Below, piece after piece: positions 53,222-61,572 of a stretch of 64,000 bases of DNA. The notes below the pieces were generated by a model. The model was not told where the DNA came from and made no database searches. It was given only the letters and a program-made list of their open reading frames with translations. How positions within the stretch are numbered: the stretch's first letter is position 1; each line of letters starts with the position of its first letter. Where the stretch lies: positions 28,244 to 92,243 of the forward strand of contig NZ_JADKYM010000014.1 of assembly GCF_015475875.1 (NCBI RefSeq). Direction: 5' to 3'. A program made the position numbers and the translations under genes. The stretch is from Sphingopyxis solisilvae. Lineage in GTDB: Bacteria > Pseudomonadota > Alphaproteobacteria > Sphingomonadales > Sphingomonadaceae.

Positions 53222-54067
53222 CTATTTCTTGGCGGGAGCAGGTTTTGCCTTCTCGGCAGTCGGCGCGAATCCGTCCTGATACTCGATCTTTGCGGTCTCG
53301 CGGCTCTGCTTCAGGCGCTGCTGCACGGTTTCGGTCAGCTTTTGCTTGCGCAGCGCCTGGACCGCGATCGGCCGGGCCTGCTCGGTTGCGACGGGCTCCG
53401 AGCGTTCGGCCGTGATCACGCCGACCGTCACGACGCCATTTTCGGGAATGACAAAGGGCTCGCCCGGCGGCAGCGCACGGATCTGCGCCATCCGCTGCTG
53501 ACCCAGCGACGCCGCGTCGACGAGCGGCTTGTCGCGACGGAACTGGATACCCATCTGCTGCAACCGCGCGGCGACGGCATCCATCGAATGATCGTCCTCG
53601 AGCGCCTTGAGCTGGTCGACATTCTGCGGCAGCGCGAACTGGATCCGGTCGATCGTCAGGACTTTGCGCTCGGCGAACATCAACGGATTGTCGGCAATGA
53701 ACTTGTCGATTTCCTGTTGGTCGGGAACTTTCAGCGCCCGCTCGGCGCGCTGTCCCATGAGCTGGACGAGCAGCGCGTCGCGCAGCTGCCGCTCGCGCAG
53801 CAGATAATCGGGGGTCTTGTCGATGCCATCCTCGCGCGCCGCCTGCGCCAGAAGGCGGCGTTCGACAATGCGCTGCAGCGCCGTCTGCTGGACGACCTTC
53901 TTGTCGACGCCGTCCGGGACCGGCGTGCTGCCAAGCTCGGCATTGATTTCCTGCAAGGTAATCTCCTCGCCGTTGACGACGGCGGCGACCTGACCGGTCG
54001 CTTCCTTGCCGCAGCTGGCGACGAGCAGACTTCCAAGGACGACGGCAATAGCAGCACTTCGCTTCAT
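53222..54067 (-). CDS. EpsD-like peptidyl-prolyl isomerase/foldase lipoprotein
   Basis: 281 residues from ATG 54067, with a GAGGATAAG site. Lipobox SLLVASC (Cys18). The N-terminal chaperone part (VVNGEEITLQEINAEL and IVERRLLAQAAREDGI) is SurA/EpsD-like. The parvulin-type domain is less clear, and the C-terminus is charged and Lys/Pro-rich. EpsD proteins are encoded with exosortases of polysaccharide type and are thought to fold exported proteins. It follows epsI after four bases, so the operon is exosortase, epsI, epsD. Confidence 0.85.
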   Translation of the reverse strand: MKRSAAIAVVLGSLLVASCGKEATGQVAAVVNGEEITLQEINAELGSTPVPDGVDKKVVQQTALQRIVERRLLAQAAREDGIDKTPDYLLRERQLRDALLVQLMGQRAERALKVPDQQEIDKFIADNPLMFAERKVLTIDRIQFALPQNVDQLKALEDDHSMDAVAARLQQMGIQFRRDKPLVDAASLGQQRMAQIRALPPGEPFVIPENGVVTVGVITAERSEPVATEQARPIAVQALRKQKLTETVQQRLKQSRETAKIEYQDGFAPTAEKAKPAPAKK

Positions 54068-54071
54068 GATC

Positions 54072-54773
54072 TTATCCTCTAGCCTCTGGTCCGAGCAGCA
54101 AACGCTGCATCTTGGGATTGGTATTTTCGATAAATGTCCGGGCGAACCCCGCCAGCAATCTCTGCGCCTCGCCGGCCTCAATACCCAGCGCCGAGACCCG
54201 CATCATCATGCCGTCGGGTATTTCGCCGGCAAGATTGGCGCGCATCACCGCGATCCGCTGCTCGCTCCATTTGCGGGGATAGGCGGTGCCGAGACGGGTG
54301 AAATAGGCGACCTGCTCGACCCGGTTCGGCGCCGTCGCGGTGAAGAAATTCGCCGGGATCTGATGGCCGTTTGCCTCGAGTGTGACGTCGCGGGTCGGCG
54401 TCAGCTGGAAACCCCCGACCGGATAGCAGACTTCTGGACGATGGACCTGCAGGACGCCGTCCTGGGCATTGTTATAGGCAAGCAGGAGCATCACCGGCGG
54501 AAGGTCGGGCGCCACAAAGACCCGCGTGACGAGATTGTCGTAGAGCCTGTCGCTGAGCGCGTCGGGCGGCGGCAGCACGACGCCGCTTTGCGATACTTCC
54601 TCCCAGGCGCCGAAGCGCTTCGGCACCCAGCCTTCGAAAATATCCTCGGGCACGACCGGGTTGGCGACTGCGGGTTGACGGGCGAAGGCAACGGCCGATG
54701 CGCCCGCCAGGGCCATGCCGAGCATCATGTTGCGCCGCGAGAGATTGGCGAAAGATTGGGCGGCTTTATCCAT
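54072..54773 (-). CDS. epsI: Exosortase-associated protein EpsI (V-type)
   Basis: 233 residues from ATG 54773, which overlaps the exosortase stop by eight bases (ATGGATAA); an upstream ATG at 54803 is possible. The N-terminus NLSRRNMMLGMALAG resembles a Tat-type signal. The EpsI domain holds MLLLAYNNAQDGVLQVHRPE and VCYPVGGF, with the conserved HRPEVCYP motif. EpsI proteins occur with exosortases and are proposed to assist surface sorting; their exact reaction is unproven. Confidence 0.9.
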   Translation of the reverse strand: MDKAAQSFANLSRRNMMLGMALAGASAVAFARQPAVANPVVPEDIFEGWVPKRFGAWEEVSQSGVVLPPPDALSDRLYDNLVTRVFVAPDLPPVMLLLAYNNAQDGVLQVHRPEVCYPVGGFQLTPTRDVTLEANGHQIPANFFTATAPNRVEQVAYFTRLGTAYPRKWSEQRIAVMRANLAGEIPDGMMMRVSALGIEAGEAQRLLAGFARTFIENTNPKMQRLLLGPEARG

Positions 54774-55680
54774 TGGCTGCATCCGGTTTCGGCGTTTCGG
54801 CATAGCGATCCCAAAGCGGTTTCAGCACCAGGTCGAGCGCGAAGATCGTCGCGAGCGCGATGGCGAACATCACGATGCCGGCGAAATTGTGGAGGAAGCC
54901 CTGGGCGGCCGCTTCGCCCGCATGATAGGTCAGGAGGATCAGGATCAGCACGCGAAAGAAATTGGCGATGAGCGCTACCGGGACGATGAGGAGCACGAGC
55001 AGGAACGCATAGCGCCACCGCGCCTGGTGACGCATATAGATGTAGAAGAGCGAGATGGCCGACAGCGAAATGATCGAATTGATCCCCGAACAGGCGGCAG
55101 CAACCAGCAGTTCATATTGTCCGATATAGATCCGCACCCCTTCGCCGCCAATCGGATAACCGAGCAGAGTCAGAAACCAGATCGCCGCCTCGGAGAGCCA
55201 GATCTTCATCGGCACCGTGATGAAGGCAACCAGCGTGTCGGGCGGCGGAAAGATGAAGGCGAGATAGAAGAGCGGAAACCAGAGGCGTTTCATCACTTCG
55301 AGGCCGACGATGCTGTACAGCACCACGAGCACCGCCGCATACATGAGATATCCCTCGATCTCGACGATCTGGGTGATCCGGGCAAAAATCTGCAACGGGA
55401 CAAGCATGGCGAGCAGCGACCAGACATTCCGGGACGGCGCGGGGGCGGCGAGGTCGGAGACTTCGCGCCACCGCCGATGGAGCAGCCACAAGCCGGTCAA
55501 CAGGACGATCGGGCCATGCGCGCCTTCTTCACCGCTCCACGATTGCTGCACCACGAAAATCATGGTGGGAACGGCGAACAGCAGCAGGCCAGCCAGAAGC
55601 ACGATCGTTCCGGCTGATATCTGGCCCGGAAGACGGCTAGGCTCTCCCCCGGCGACTTTAACGTTGGCGGCAGTGGCCAT
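54766..55680 (-). CDS. xrtV: Exosortase, V type (XrtV)
   Basis: 304 residues, about eight membrane segments. The transpeptidase-like catalytic triad is visible: Cys197 in AAACSGINSIISL, Arg243 in ANFFRVLILILL and His264 in GFLHNFAGIV. The FPPPDTLVAFITVPMKIWLS region is typical of exosortases. The type V assignment rests on its operon with a V-type EpsI and on PEPxxWA substrates at 26888, 27923, 29345 and 58173. It should cut the PEPxxWA tails in the inner membrane. First gene of its operon. Confidence 0.92.
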   Translation of the reverse strand: MATAANVKVAGGEPSRLPGQISAGTIVLLAGLLLFAVPTMIFVVQQSWSGEEGAHGPIVLLTGLWLLHRRWREVSDLAAPAPSRNVWSLLAMLVPLQIFARITQIVEIEGYLMYAAVLVVLYSIVGLEVMKRLWFPLFYLAFIFPPPDTLVAFITVPMKIWLSEAAIWFLTLLGYPIGGEGVRIYIGQYELLVAAACSGINSIISLSAISLFYIYMRHQARWRYAFLLVLLIVPVALIANFFRVLILILLTYHAGEAAAQGFLHNFAGIVMFAIALATIFALDLVLKPLWDRYAETPKPDAANG

Positions 55681-55862
55681 TTTCTACCCGATTACTGGCT
55701 GTTTCTCCGCGGGATATAGCAATCCACCGCATCTGCCAATGCTTCCGTCGCATGGCGGCGTGTCGGGCTGGCACAGATTGCTGCGGCGCTTGTCCCGTCG
55801 TGGACCATCGCGATGCATATTGAGGCGCGCATCGCGCCCTGATCTGGTGTAGGCGGCAGGCG

Positions 55863-56870
55863 ATGGATGTGACCCCAAATTCCGCAAGGCGCCGCGCGGC
55901 GTGGCGTCAGGTTGGCATTCTGCTCGTGACGGCCGCGATTGGCGGTTCGATTTCCGGCGCCTTGATCCCGGTGCTGTTCAAGCCGCCTGCCCCTCGCGAA
56001 CGTCCGGTCGAGGCGAGGGCACGCGTCACCGAAGCCGCGCCGCCGCTGCTGTTGCCCCAGGACATCAAGCCGATCTCGGAAGAAGACGCGCTCGCCGAGA
56101 ACGAAAAACTGCCATTCTCATCCGCGCCGGTCGAGTGGGCGCCCCCGCTGGTCGTGCCGCTCAACGCCGCGCAGTTTATCGGCCGCCGCTCGGCGATGGA
56201 CTGTCTCACCGCAGCCATTTATTATGAGGCCGCGCAGGAATCGGAAACCGGCAAGCGTGGCGTGGCGCAGGTCGTTCTCAACCGGGCTCGCCATCCGGCT
56301 TTTCCCAACAGTGTCTGCGGCGTCGTCTATCAGGGATCGGAGCGACGTACCGGCTGCCAGTTCACCTTCACCTGCGATGGCAGTCTCGCGCGCCCGCCAT
56401 CGCGCGCGGGCTGGGACGCGGCGCGCCGCGTCGCGCTCGCGGCCCTGTCGGGCTATGTCGAGCCGCGGGTCGGCATGGCGACCCATTATCACGCCGACTA
56501 TGTGGTGCCCTATTGGGCGCCGTCGCTGGCCAAGATCGTGAAGATCGATCGTCACATCTTCTACCGCTGGTCGGGCGGTTGGGGGCGGCGCTCCGCCTTC
56601 AATCAGTCGGTGAGCCAGGAACAGTTTTTCGACGACCAGCCGCAGATCGAGGCGCTGATCGCACTCGACACCGAGCCGACGCTGTCGACGCCATATTCCG
56701 CGCCGGTCTCGCGCGGGCCGCGATTGGCAGCCGACGAAGCTGCCGGTTCGTTGACCGGCAACGAGAGCGCGGTACTCCCGCGCAACGTCGTCGCGCCTTC
56801 GATCAGGGCCGACGAGACGCCGGCGAAGCTGGCGGTCGACAGCGCGAGGGGCAGCCTCAAGGTCGACTGA
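55863..56870 (+). CDS. Cell-wall hydrolase, SleB/Hydrolase_2 family
   Basis: 335 residues. Membrane anchor or signal at about 17-40. The hydrolase domain (about 112-235) has DCLTAAIYYEAAQESETGK with the catalytic Glu122, GVAQVVLNRARHPAFPNSVC and THYHADYVVPYW. It likely cuts peptidoglycan glycan strands in the periplasm. The tail after about 240 is low-complexity and its last 268 bases are overlapped by the CAP-domain gene on the other strand. It diverges from the exosortase operon. Confidence 0.9.
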   Translation: MDVTPNSARRRAAWRQVGILLVTAAIGGSISGALIPVLFKPPAPRERPVEARARVTEAAPPLLLPQDIKPISEEDALAENEKLPFSSAPVEWAPPLVVPLNAAQFIGRRSAMDCLTAAIYYEAAQESETGKRGVAQVVLNRARHPAFPNSVCGVVYQGSERRTGCQFTFTCDGSLARPPSRAGWDAARRVALAALSGYVEPRVGMATHYHADYVVPYWAPSLAKIVKIDRHIFYRWSGGWGRRSAFNQSVSQEQFFDDQPQIEALIALDTEPTLSTPYSAPVSRGPRLAADEAAGSLTGNESAVLPRNVVAPSIRADETPAKLAVDSARGSLKVD

Positions 56871-57433
56871 CCCGCGGCCGGAGCGGTAAAGGCCTGCTGC
56901 CAATTATGCGCGAAGGGATCGCGCCCCCGCACATTGCCCGGTTCGCTGTAGCGGCAGACGAGGATCTCCTCGCGCTCGCCCTCTGCGATGGCGCAGCCGA
57001 CCTCGGCCGACCGGCCCCAGATCAATTGCGTATAGTGCGAGACATCCTGCGGCCGGCCGGTGCGGCTGTTGCCCGGAAAGACGCCAGGGACAAAATATTG
57101 CTTTTCGGCGATCCAGAGGTCGACCATGGCCTCCGGTCGAAAGGCGCCGGGCGTTCCGCCCCAGATATTCTCGCCCTCGAGCGGGCGTCCCGGGACATTC
57201 GGCGAATGTTCGAACCGTCCCGTGCGGGCAAGATGGTTGGCCCAGGCCTGCGCGCGCCGCGCGAGATCGTCGTTCCAGCGCAGCGCCGGCACACCGGCGA
57301 GCGCCCGCTCGCGGTTGTGGCTGTCGAGGAGGCGATCGTGGAGCCCGCCGAGGCGGGGCTGGGCGCCGGTGAGCAAAGTCGCGGCAATCCCGAGAAAGGC
57401 GATTTTTCCTGACGTTTTGACGAACTGCGCCAT
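56603..57433 (-). CDS. CAP-domain (SCP/PR1-like) secreted protein with an antisense C-terminal extension
   Basis: 276 residues. Signal peptide about 1-24. The CAP domain (about 31-172) has LLDSHNRERALAGVPALRWN, His76, Glu88 in GENIWGG, His133 in VSHYTQLIW and VCRYSEPGN. The function of bacterial CAP proteins is mostly unknown; several bind cell-wall or lipid ligands. The domain is complete by residue 175, but the frame has no stop until 56603, so the last 88 residues are antisense to the SleB-type gene. Either the tail is real or a stop has been lost. The 77-base gap to the transpeptidase gene suggests they are in one direction but maybe separate units. Confidence 0.85.
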   Translation of the reverse strand: MAQFVKTSGKIAFLGIAATLLTGAQPRLGGLHDRLLDSHNRERALAGVPALRWNDDLARRAQAWANHLARTGRFEHSPNVPGRPLEGENIWGGTPGAFRPEAMVDLWIAEKQYFVPGVFPGNSRTGRPQDVSHYTQLIWGRSAEVGCAIAEGEREEILVCRYSEPGNVRGRDPFAHNWQQAFTAPAAGQSTLRLPLALSTASFAGVSSALIEGATTLRGSTALSLPVNEPAASSAANRGPRETGAEYGVDSVGSVSSAISASICGWSSKNCSWLTD

Positions 57434-57510
57434 AGTGCACCCCCAAGAAGCAGGGGTGGCCTACTTCCGAACGGACTAAGGCCAGATGGCAGTTATTGGT
57501 TAAGATCGGA

Positions 57511-58176
57511 TTAGGATCTGACGGCGGCTCTCGCGCGCTGCTGCACCTCGGCCGAGCGGACCACTTCGACCAGGTCGCCGACCTTGGCAGCGTCGAAGAG
57601 CAATTCTGCGAATTTATCGGGGAGGCCGATACAGCCGTGGGTCGCGCGCCGTCGCGACATCGGGCTGCCGTGCAGGGCCACCCCGGTGTCGGTGATAAAC
57701 AGTGAGAAAGGCATCGGCGCGTCATAGCTGCGCGAATGATAGTCGCGGTGTTTGGAGAGAATCGGAAAGCGGCCGAGGGGTGTCTCCATGCTGTCGTCGC
57801 CATACACGATGACCGCGGTGCCGATTTCATGACCGCCGCGGAAAACCGAGATCAACTGCGTCCGCACATCGACCCAGATCGTCAACGGTCCGGCGGGCGC
57901 GCCCTCCTCGTTCCACTGGAACTCGCCATGCCGCATCTGGCCCCCGGTACGCAGCAGCGAGCGGACGCCCGCGGGCAACAGGCCGCTGCGTTTCGCCTCG
58001 ATCTGCTGGGCAGGCGAGAGGATTTCGCGCACGCTCGCCTTGGCGCCCGATGCCTGTGTGCCGGCAGGCTTTGCGGTTGCCGCAAGTTGGTCTGGGCCAA
58101 AGTCCGGGGAAAGGAAATAACCCGCTACCGCCGCTGTGACGACGAGGAGCGCGGCAATCAGGCCGCCGCGCATCAT
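57511..58176 (-). CDS. L,D-transpeptidase (YkuD family)
   Basis: 221 residues. N-terminal membrane segment or signal (about 5-23). The YkuD domain (about 97-205) has TQLISVFRGGHEIGTAVIVY, TPLGRFPIL, His169-Gly170 and the catalytic RRRATHGCIGLP with Cys182. It makes L,D cross-links or attaches proteins to peptidoglycan in the periplasm. Its start overlaps the stop of the PEPxxWA gene (ATGA), so both are made together. This is an unusual partner for an exosortase substrate. Confidence 0.93.
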   Translation of the reverse strand: MMRGGLIAALLVVTAAVAGYFLSPDFGPDQLAATAKPAGTQASGAKASVREILSPAQQIEAKRSGLLPAGVRSLLRTGGQMRHGEFQWNEEGAPAGPLTIWVDVRTQLISVFRGGHEIGTAVIVYGDDSMETPLGRFPILSKHRDYHSRSYDAPMPFSLFITDTGVALHGSPMSRRRATHGCIGLPDKFAELLFDAAKVGDLVEVVRSAEVQQRARAAVRS

Positions 58177-58820
58177 GCCGCGCGCAGCGTGCTTTCAGCG
58201 GGAATTTTGCGGCGCCGGCGCATGGCCGCAGCGCATAGCCAAAAGCCGATCAGCATCATGGCCCAGGTACCGGGTTCAGGCACTGCCGGAACGGGTGTCT
58301 CGGTCGGCGTTTCGGTCCCGGGCGGTACCGGTTCGCCGGGCGTGGATGATGTCGGCGGCGGCAGTACCGCCCCGAAGCCACCGGGTATTCCCGGTGTGCC
58401 AACGCCCCCCGGCAGCGCTCCGAGGGAACCGAGCGGCAACAGGTCGGACGGCGCCGGATCGCCAAGCGCGATCGGTCCGGGTGCCTGTCCCAGTTCGTTC
58501 AGCGAGTCTTCGGGAGGTGTGTCGAAAATCTTGCCGAGGGCGCGCTGTTCGGGCTCGGCGCCGTCGGCTGGCCGGCCGAGCAGGCGTTCGGTGAGCGAGG
58601 GCCCCTTGCCGACCTTGCCCTTGAGCAGGTCGGTTTCGGTGCGCTCGCCAGGCGAGCGACCGAGAAATCGGTCGAGCGCGTCGGTGGTCTGGGCATAGAG
58701 CGTGCCGCCGTCGCCATTGAAGGCCGGGATGGTCACCGATGCCACCGCGAGCAGCATCATGGCGAGCGCCATTGCCACCAGGCGGCGCTTTTCACCGATA
58801 AATGAGACCAACCGTGCCAT
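58173..58820 (-). CDS. PEPxxWA-CTERM protein co-expressed with an L,D-transpeptidase
   Basis: 215 residues. A signal or anchor helix at about 14-33, a charged helical part (residues 45-105, with LKGKVGKGPSLTERLLGRP), a Gly/Pro-rich part (about 110-175) and the sorting tail PEPGTWAMMLIGFWLCAAA followed by MRRRRK. It is not beta-rich like the other three PEPxxWA proteins; the Pro-rich middle looks like a cell-wall-spanning rod. ATGA overlap with the transpeptidase gene downstream. No AGGAG-like site is evident for its start, which is the first ATG. Confidence 0.85.
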   Translation of the reverse strand: MARLVSFIGEKRRLVAMALAMMLLAVASVTIPAFNGDGGTLYAQTTDALDRFLGRSPGERTETDLLKGKVGKGPSLTERLLGRPADGAEPEQRALGKIFDTPPEDSLNELGQAPGPIALGDPAPSDLLPLGSLGALPGGVGTPGIPGGFGAVLPPPTSSTPGEPVPPGTETPTETPVPAVPEPGTWAMMLIGFWLCAAAMRRRRKIPAESTLRAA

Positions 58821-59308
58821 ATCAGCGGGCTAGCGCATATATTACATCGCGTGAAGATATTTGTTTCGACACCGATTGCGCCTGTCCCGATCGGGAACAG
58901 TGGCGAGCAGAGGCGTAAATCGACCGGACCCGTCAATCATGCGCGGAACGTGTTTTAGCTCTGCTGGTTAAAGTACAGATATTAAAATGTATTTTGGGTC
59001 CCTTGTTCAGAGCTAACGGCGCGGATCATTGCCAAGTGCAGAGATGCAGCAGAATCGATCGGCATTCTGATCTTCAGGCGTTTCGCCGAACCAGGTCATC
59101 GGCTTGCCGAATTTTTGTTAAATCCGCATCAGGGACGTCACGGGAGAGAGCTCGCAGCGCGACTCGAAGCGAAAGGTCTCTGCGCCCATCGAGCGAAAAA
59201 ACCGAATGCCTGTCCGGGTTGTCGCGGCTGCCGCCAGGCGGGCGCGCACAGAGGAACGGACGGCGCGCCGCTAGCACTTTGTTAACCCTGTGCCGCGACA
59301 ATGGCGTT
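58821..59308. other. Gene-free divergent region
   Basis: Between the PEPxxWA gene and the PilZ-HTH gene. AT-rich around 58970-58990 (AAAGTACAGATATTAAAATG). A TTTGTTAACC island lies 30 bases before the PilZ-HTH start. No gene is supported. Confidence 0.4.
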
Positions 59309-60013
59309 ATGATCATTTCGGCATTTCTCCAATCACCTTCGTCCGAGGGCGACACACCTCGCAAGCTTCGGCGCAAGCTGCAGCTCGAGGTTCCGGGCGC
59401 CCAAGCCGACGGCGAGACGCTGGCGGTGCGTATTCACAACATATCGCAGGGCGGGATGCTGATCGAATGCGAGGCCCCGCTCGCCGTCGACGACAAGATC
59501 GATGTCGAACTCCCGCATGCGGGGATCGTCACCGCCAAGCTGGTCTGGACCAGCGGATCGCTGTTCGGTTGCCAGTTCAAGGCGCCCATTTCGAACGCCG
59601 CCGTCAGTGCGGCAGAGCTGCGCGCTGTGGCGCTGCCGGCATCGCGCGAGGATGTGCCTTCGCTTGCGGGCGCCGATGCGATAGCAGTCGAGCCCGGGCC
59701 AGCCGGGCGACAGGCGCAACGCTTCGGTGCCAATCTTAAGCGCTTGCGTATCGCACGCGGCCTCAGTCAGGCCGATCTCGCTGCCGCGCTCGAGGTGAGC
59801 GCGCCGTCGATTTCGGGTTGGGAAAAAGGCAGGGCAAGGCCCAAAGCCGATCGTCTGGCCGCGCTGGCGTCGCTTCTTGGCGTTCCTGTCTCGAAGCTCC
59901 TCGTCGATCTGGCGGCCGAACCCTATGAGGATCTGATCCTCCAGGGCCGCGAACGGATTGCGCGCGCGACCGGCGCAAGCCCCGACAAGATACGAATTTT
60001 CATCGAAATCTGA
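59309..60013 (+). CDS. PilZ domain-HTH regulator (paralogue 1)
   Basis: 234 residues from ATG 59309. The PilZ-like domain (about 15-90) starts with RKLRRKLQLEVPG, where the Arg-rich stretch can bind cyclic di-GMP, and carries HNISQGGMLIECEAPL with the NxSxGG motif. An HTH_3 (Cro/C1-type) domain (about 135-195) has RLRIARGLSQADLAAALEVS and ISGWEKGRARPK. The last 19 residues RIARATGASPDKIRIFIEI match the end of the gene at 61573. It is likely a DNA-binding regulator that reads cyclic di-GMP. Confidence 0.88.
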   Translation: MIISAFLQSPSSEGDTPRKLRRKLQLEVPGAQADGETLAVRIHNISQGGMLIECEAPLAVDDKIDVELPHAGIVTAKLVWTSGSLFGCQFKAPISNAAVSAAELRAVALPASREDVPSLAGADAIAVEPGPAGRQAQRFGANLKRLRIARGLSQADLAAALEVSAPSISGWEKGRARPKADRLAALASLLGVPVSKLLVDLAAEPYEDLILQGRERIARATGASPDKIRIFIEI

Positions 60014-60070
60014 CGGTCGTTCCCGCTTCGATCCTCGTCTGCGCGATCGCGCGGTGATCGGGGCGGGCAT

Positions 60071-61108
60071 CTATTGGTGCGGGGCAGGGGTGGGTTCCTC
60101 GCCGGCTGACCGAACCCTGCGCTCCGCGAACCGGCGTCCCCACTGGTTCCAGCGCCGCTCGTAATAGAATGTCGAGAGATGGGCGCAGGCGAAGGTCGCG
60201 GCGAACAGCAGCGGCCGTTTGGCATATTTCGCCAGTGTATCGCCGGCCCCGAGCCAGGTGGCTGCGAAGATCGCGTGGAAGACATAAAGCGCGTAGGATG
60301 TCTGTGCGATGTAAACAGTGATGCGGCGCTCGGCGAGGGCGTGCATCCAGGCGGGGGCGCTGTAAAGCGAGGCGCCGATCATGACGGCGCAGAGATAGGG
60401 CCGCAAATAGGCTAGATAGCCGGTGCGCAGGTCGGCACTGGCAAACAGCAGCGCCAGCAGCAGGAAGATATTGGGCCGTGACAGCAGGCGGCGCGCGCGC
60501 TGGCCGAGCCAGCCTTCATATATGAGGGCGAGCGTCGCGCCCGCGAGAATCTCGTCGGCCCGGAACCAGGTCACGATCGACATCGGTTCCTGCCAGTAGA
60601 TGCGTGCCAGCGTGATTGCGAGGCAGGCCAGCGGCACGACCAGAAGCGCTCGCTTGCCGCCGATCGCGACCAGCAGCGCAATCGAGAGGTAAAATTGCAC
60701 CTCGAGGCAGAGGCTCCAGAAATGGGCGCCCGGCGGCACCAGCGAGTCCGGTGGAAGATTGGCAACGAACAGGAAGTTGCCGGCGAACTCGCCGGCGCTG
60801 GCTCCGCCGGCCACGAGAAAGGCGAGGAGCATGCCGAGCCAGGCTAGGGGCACGATCCGGGCCAACCGCCGGATCAGGAAGCGGCGGATATTGCCGTCCT
60901 CGATCAGAAAGCGGGTAATCAGAAATCCCGAGAGCGTGAAGAATATCACCATCCCCGTTGCTGCGACCGGAGCATTCAATTGCCACTGCGAGGGTCCGAT
61001 GGGCAGCAGGTGGCCAGCAAGCACGAGCAGAATGCACAGCGCACGCCAACCATCGAGCAGAGGTAGATGCTCCAGCGCATGCTGCGCGTCTTGGCCTTTT
61101 GTCCTCAT
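60071..61108 (-). CDS. Acyltransferase family 3 membrane protein
   Basis: 345 residues from ATG 61108 (AGGG site upstream; ATG 61129 is possible). About ten membrane segments. The N-terminal LPLLDGWRALCILLVLAGHL is the family's DG-RA-AxxxxxxHL start, followed by FTLSGFLITRFLIED and FWSLCLEVQFYLS. It acetylates or succinylates surface polysaccharides or lipids at the inner membrane, from the cytoplasmic donor. It may modify the exopolysaccharide made by the upstream locus, which is an inference from distance only. Confidence 0.9.
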   Translation of the reverse strand: MRTKGQDAQHALEHLPLLDGWRALCILLVLAGHLLPIGPSQWQLNAPVAATGMVIFFTLSGFLITRFLIEDGNIRRFLIRRLARIVPLAWLGMLLAFLVAGGASAGEFAGNFLFVANLPPDSLVPPGAHFWSLCLEVQFYLSIALLVAIGGKRALLVVPLACLAITLARIYWQEPMSIVTWFRADEILAGATLALIYEGWLGQRARRLLSRPNIFLLLALLFASADLRTGYLAYLRPYLCAVMIGASLYSAPAWMHALAERRITVYIAQTSYALYVFHAIFAATWLGAGDTLAKYAKRPLLFAATFACAHLSTFYYERRWNQWGRRFAERRVRSAGEEPTPAPHQ

Positions 61109-61229
61109 CACCCACCCTCGTCGTGACATGCTCCAACGCTACGGGCATTTCGCGATCTGTCTAGCGCGTTCACCATAGTCCGTCGTGATGGTCGTCGGGA
61201 TCACCTGTTAGCGCGCGCCGACCGAGCGC

Positions 61230-61498
61230 AATACCGCATCGATATGTGAAGAATGACATAGGCCAGGGAGAGAGCGTGCGGTGCATCCGCTCGACCAGCC
61301 CGTTGGTCCCCGGCTGGTGCGGCTTGGTGGGTCGGGCTCGATATCGTTGGCCTCGCAGATCATGTCGAAGTGCATCTCCTGCGAGAAGACGTGCTGCGGC
61401 GGAGCGGCGGGTCAGCGAACGGGATGCCGTTATCGTTGATGATGGTCTGGATTCGGGAGGGCAGGTCTTCAAAAAGGCAGGCGGCTTGGAACAGCTTT
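61230..61498 (-). pseudogene. Remnant of an IS481-type transposase
   Basis: Two pieces of a DDE transposase core in different frames: FEDLPSRIQTIINDNGIPF with the second catalytic Asp, then, after frame changes, TKPHQPGTNGLVERMHRTL with the catalytic Glu. At least two frameshifts and no N-terminal part, so it is dead. It lies between the acyltransferase gene and the PilZ-HTH paralogue and may mark an old insertion. Confidence 0.8.
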
Positions 61499-61572
61499 CG
61501 GCGCCGGGCGATATTGAGCAGCTGGCGCGCTCTGTTCACACGTCATGTTGCCATCGACGGCGAATTTCGCAG

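Noticed and set aside
55769..55781. TGGCAC...TTGC resembling a sigma-54 promoter upstream of the SleB-type gene
   Set aside because: Only three bases separate the two elements where five are needed.
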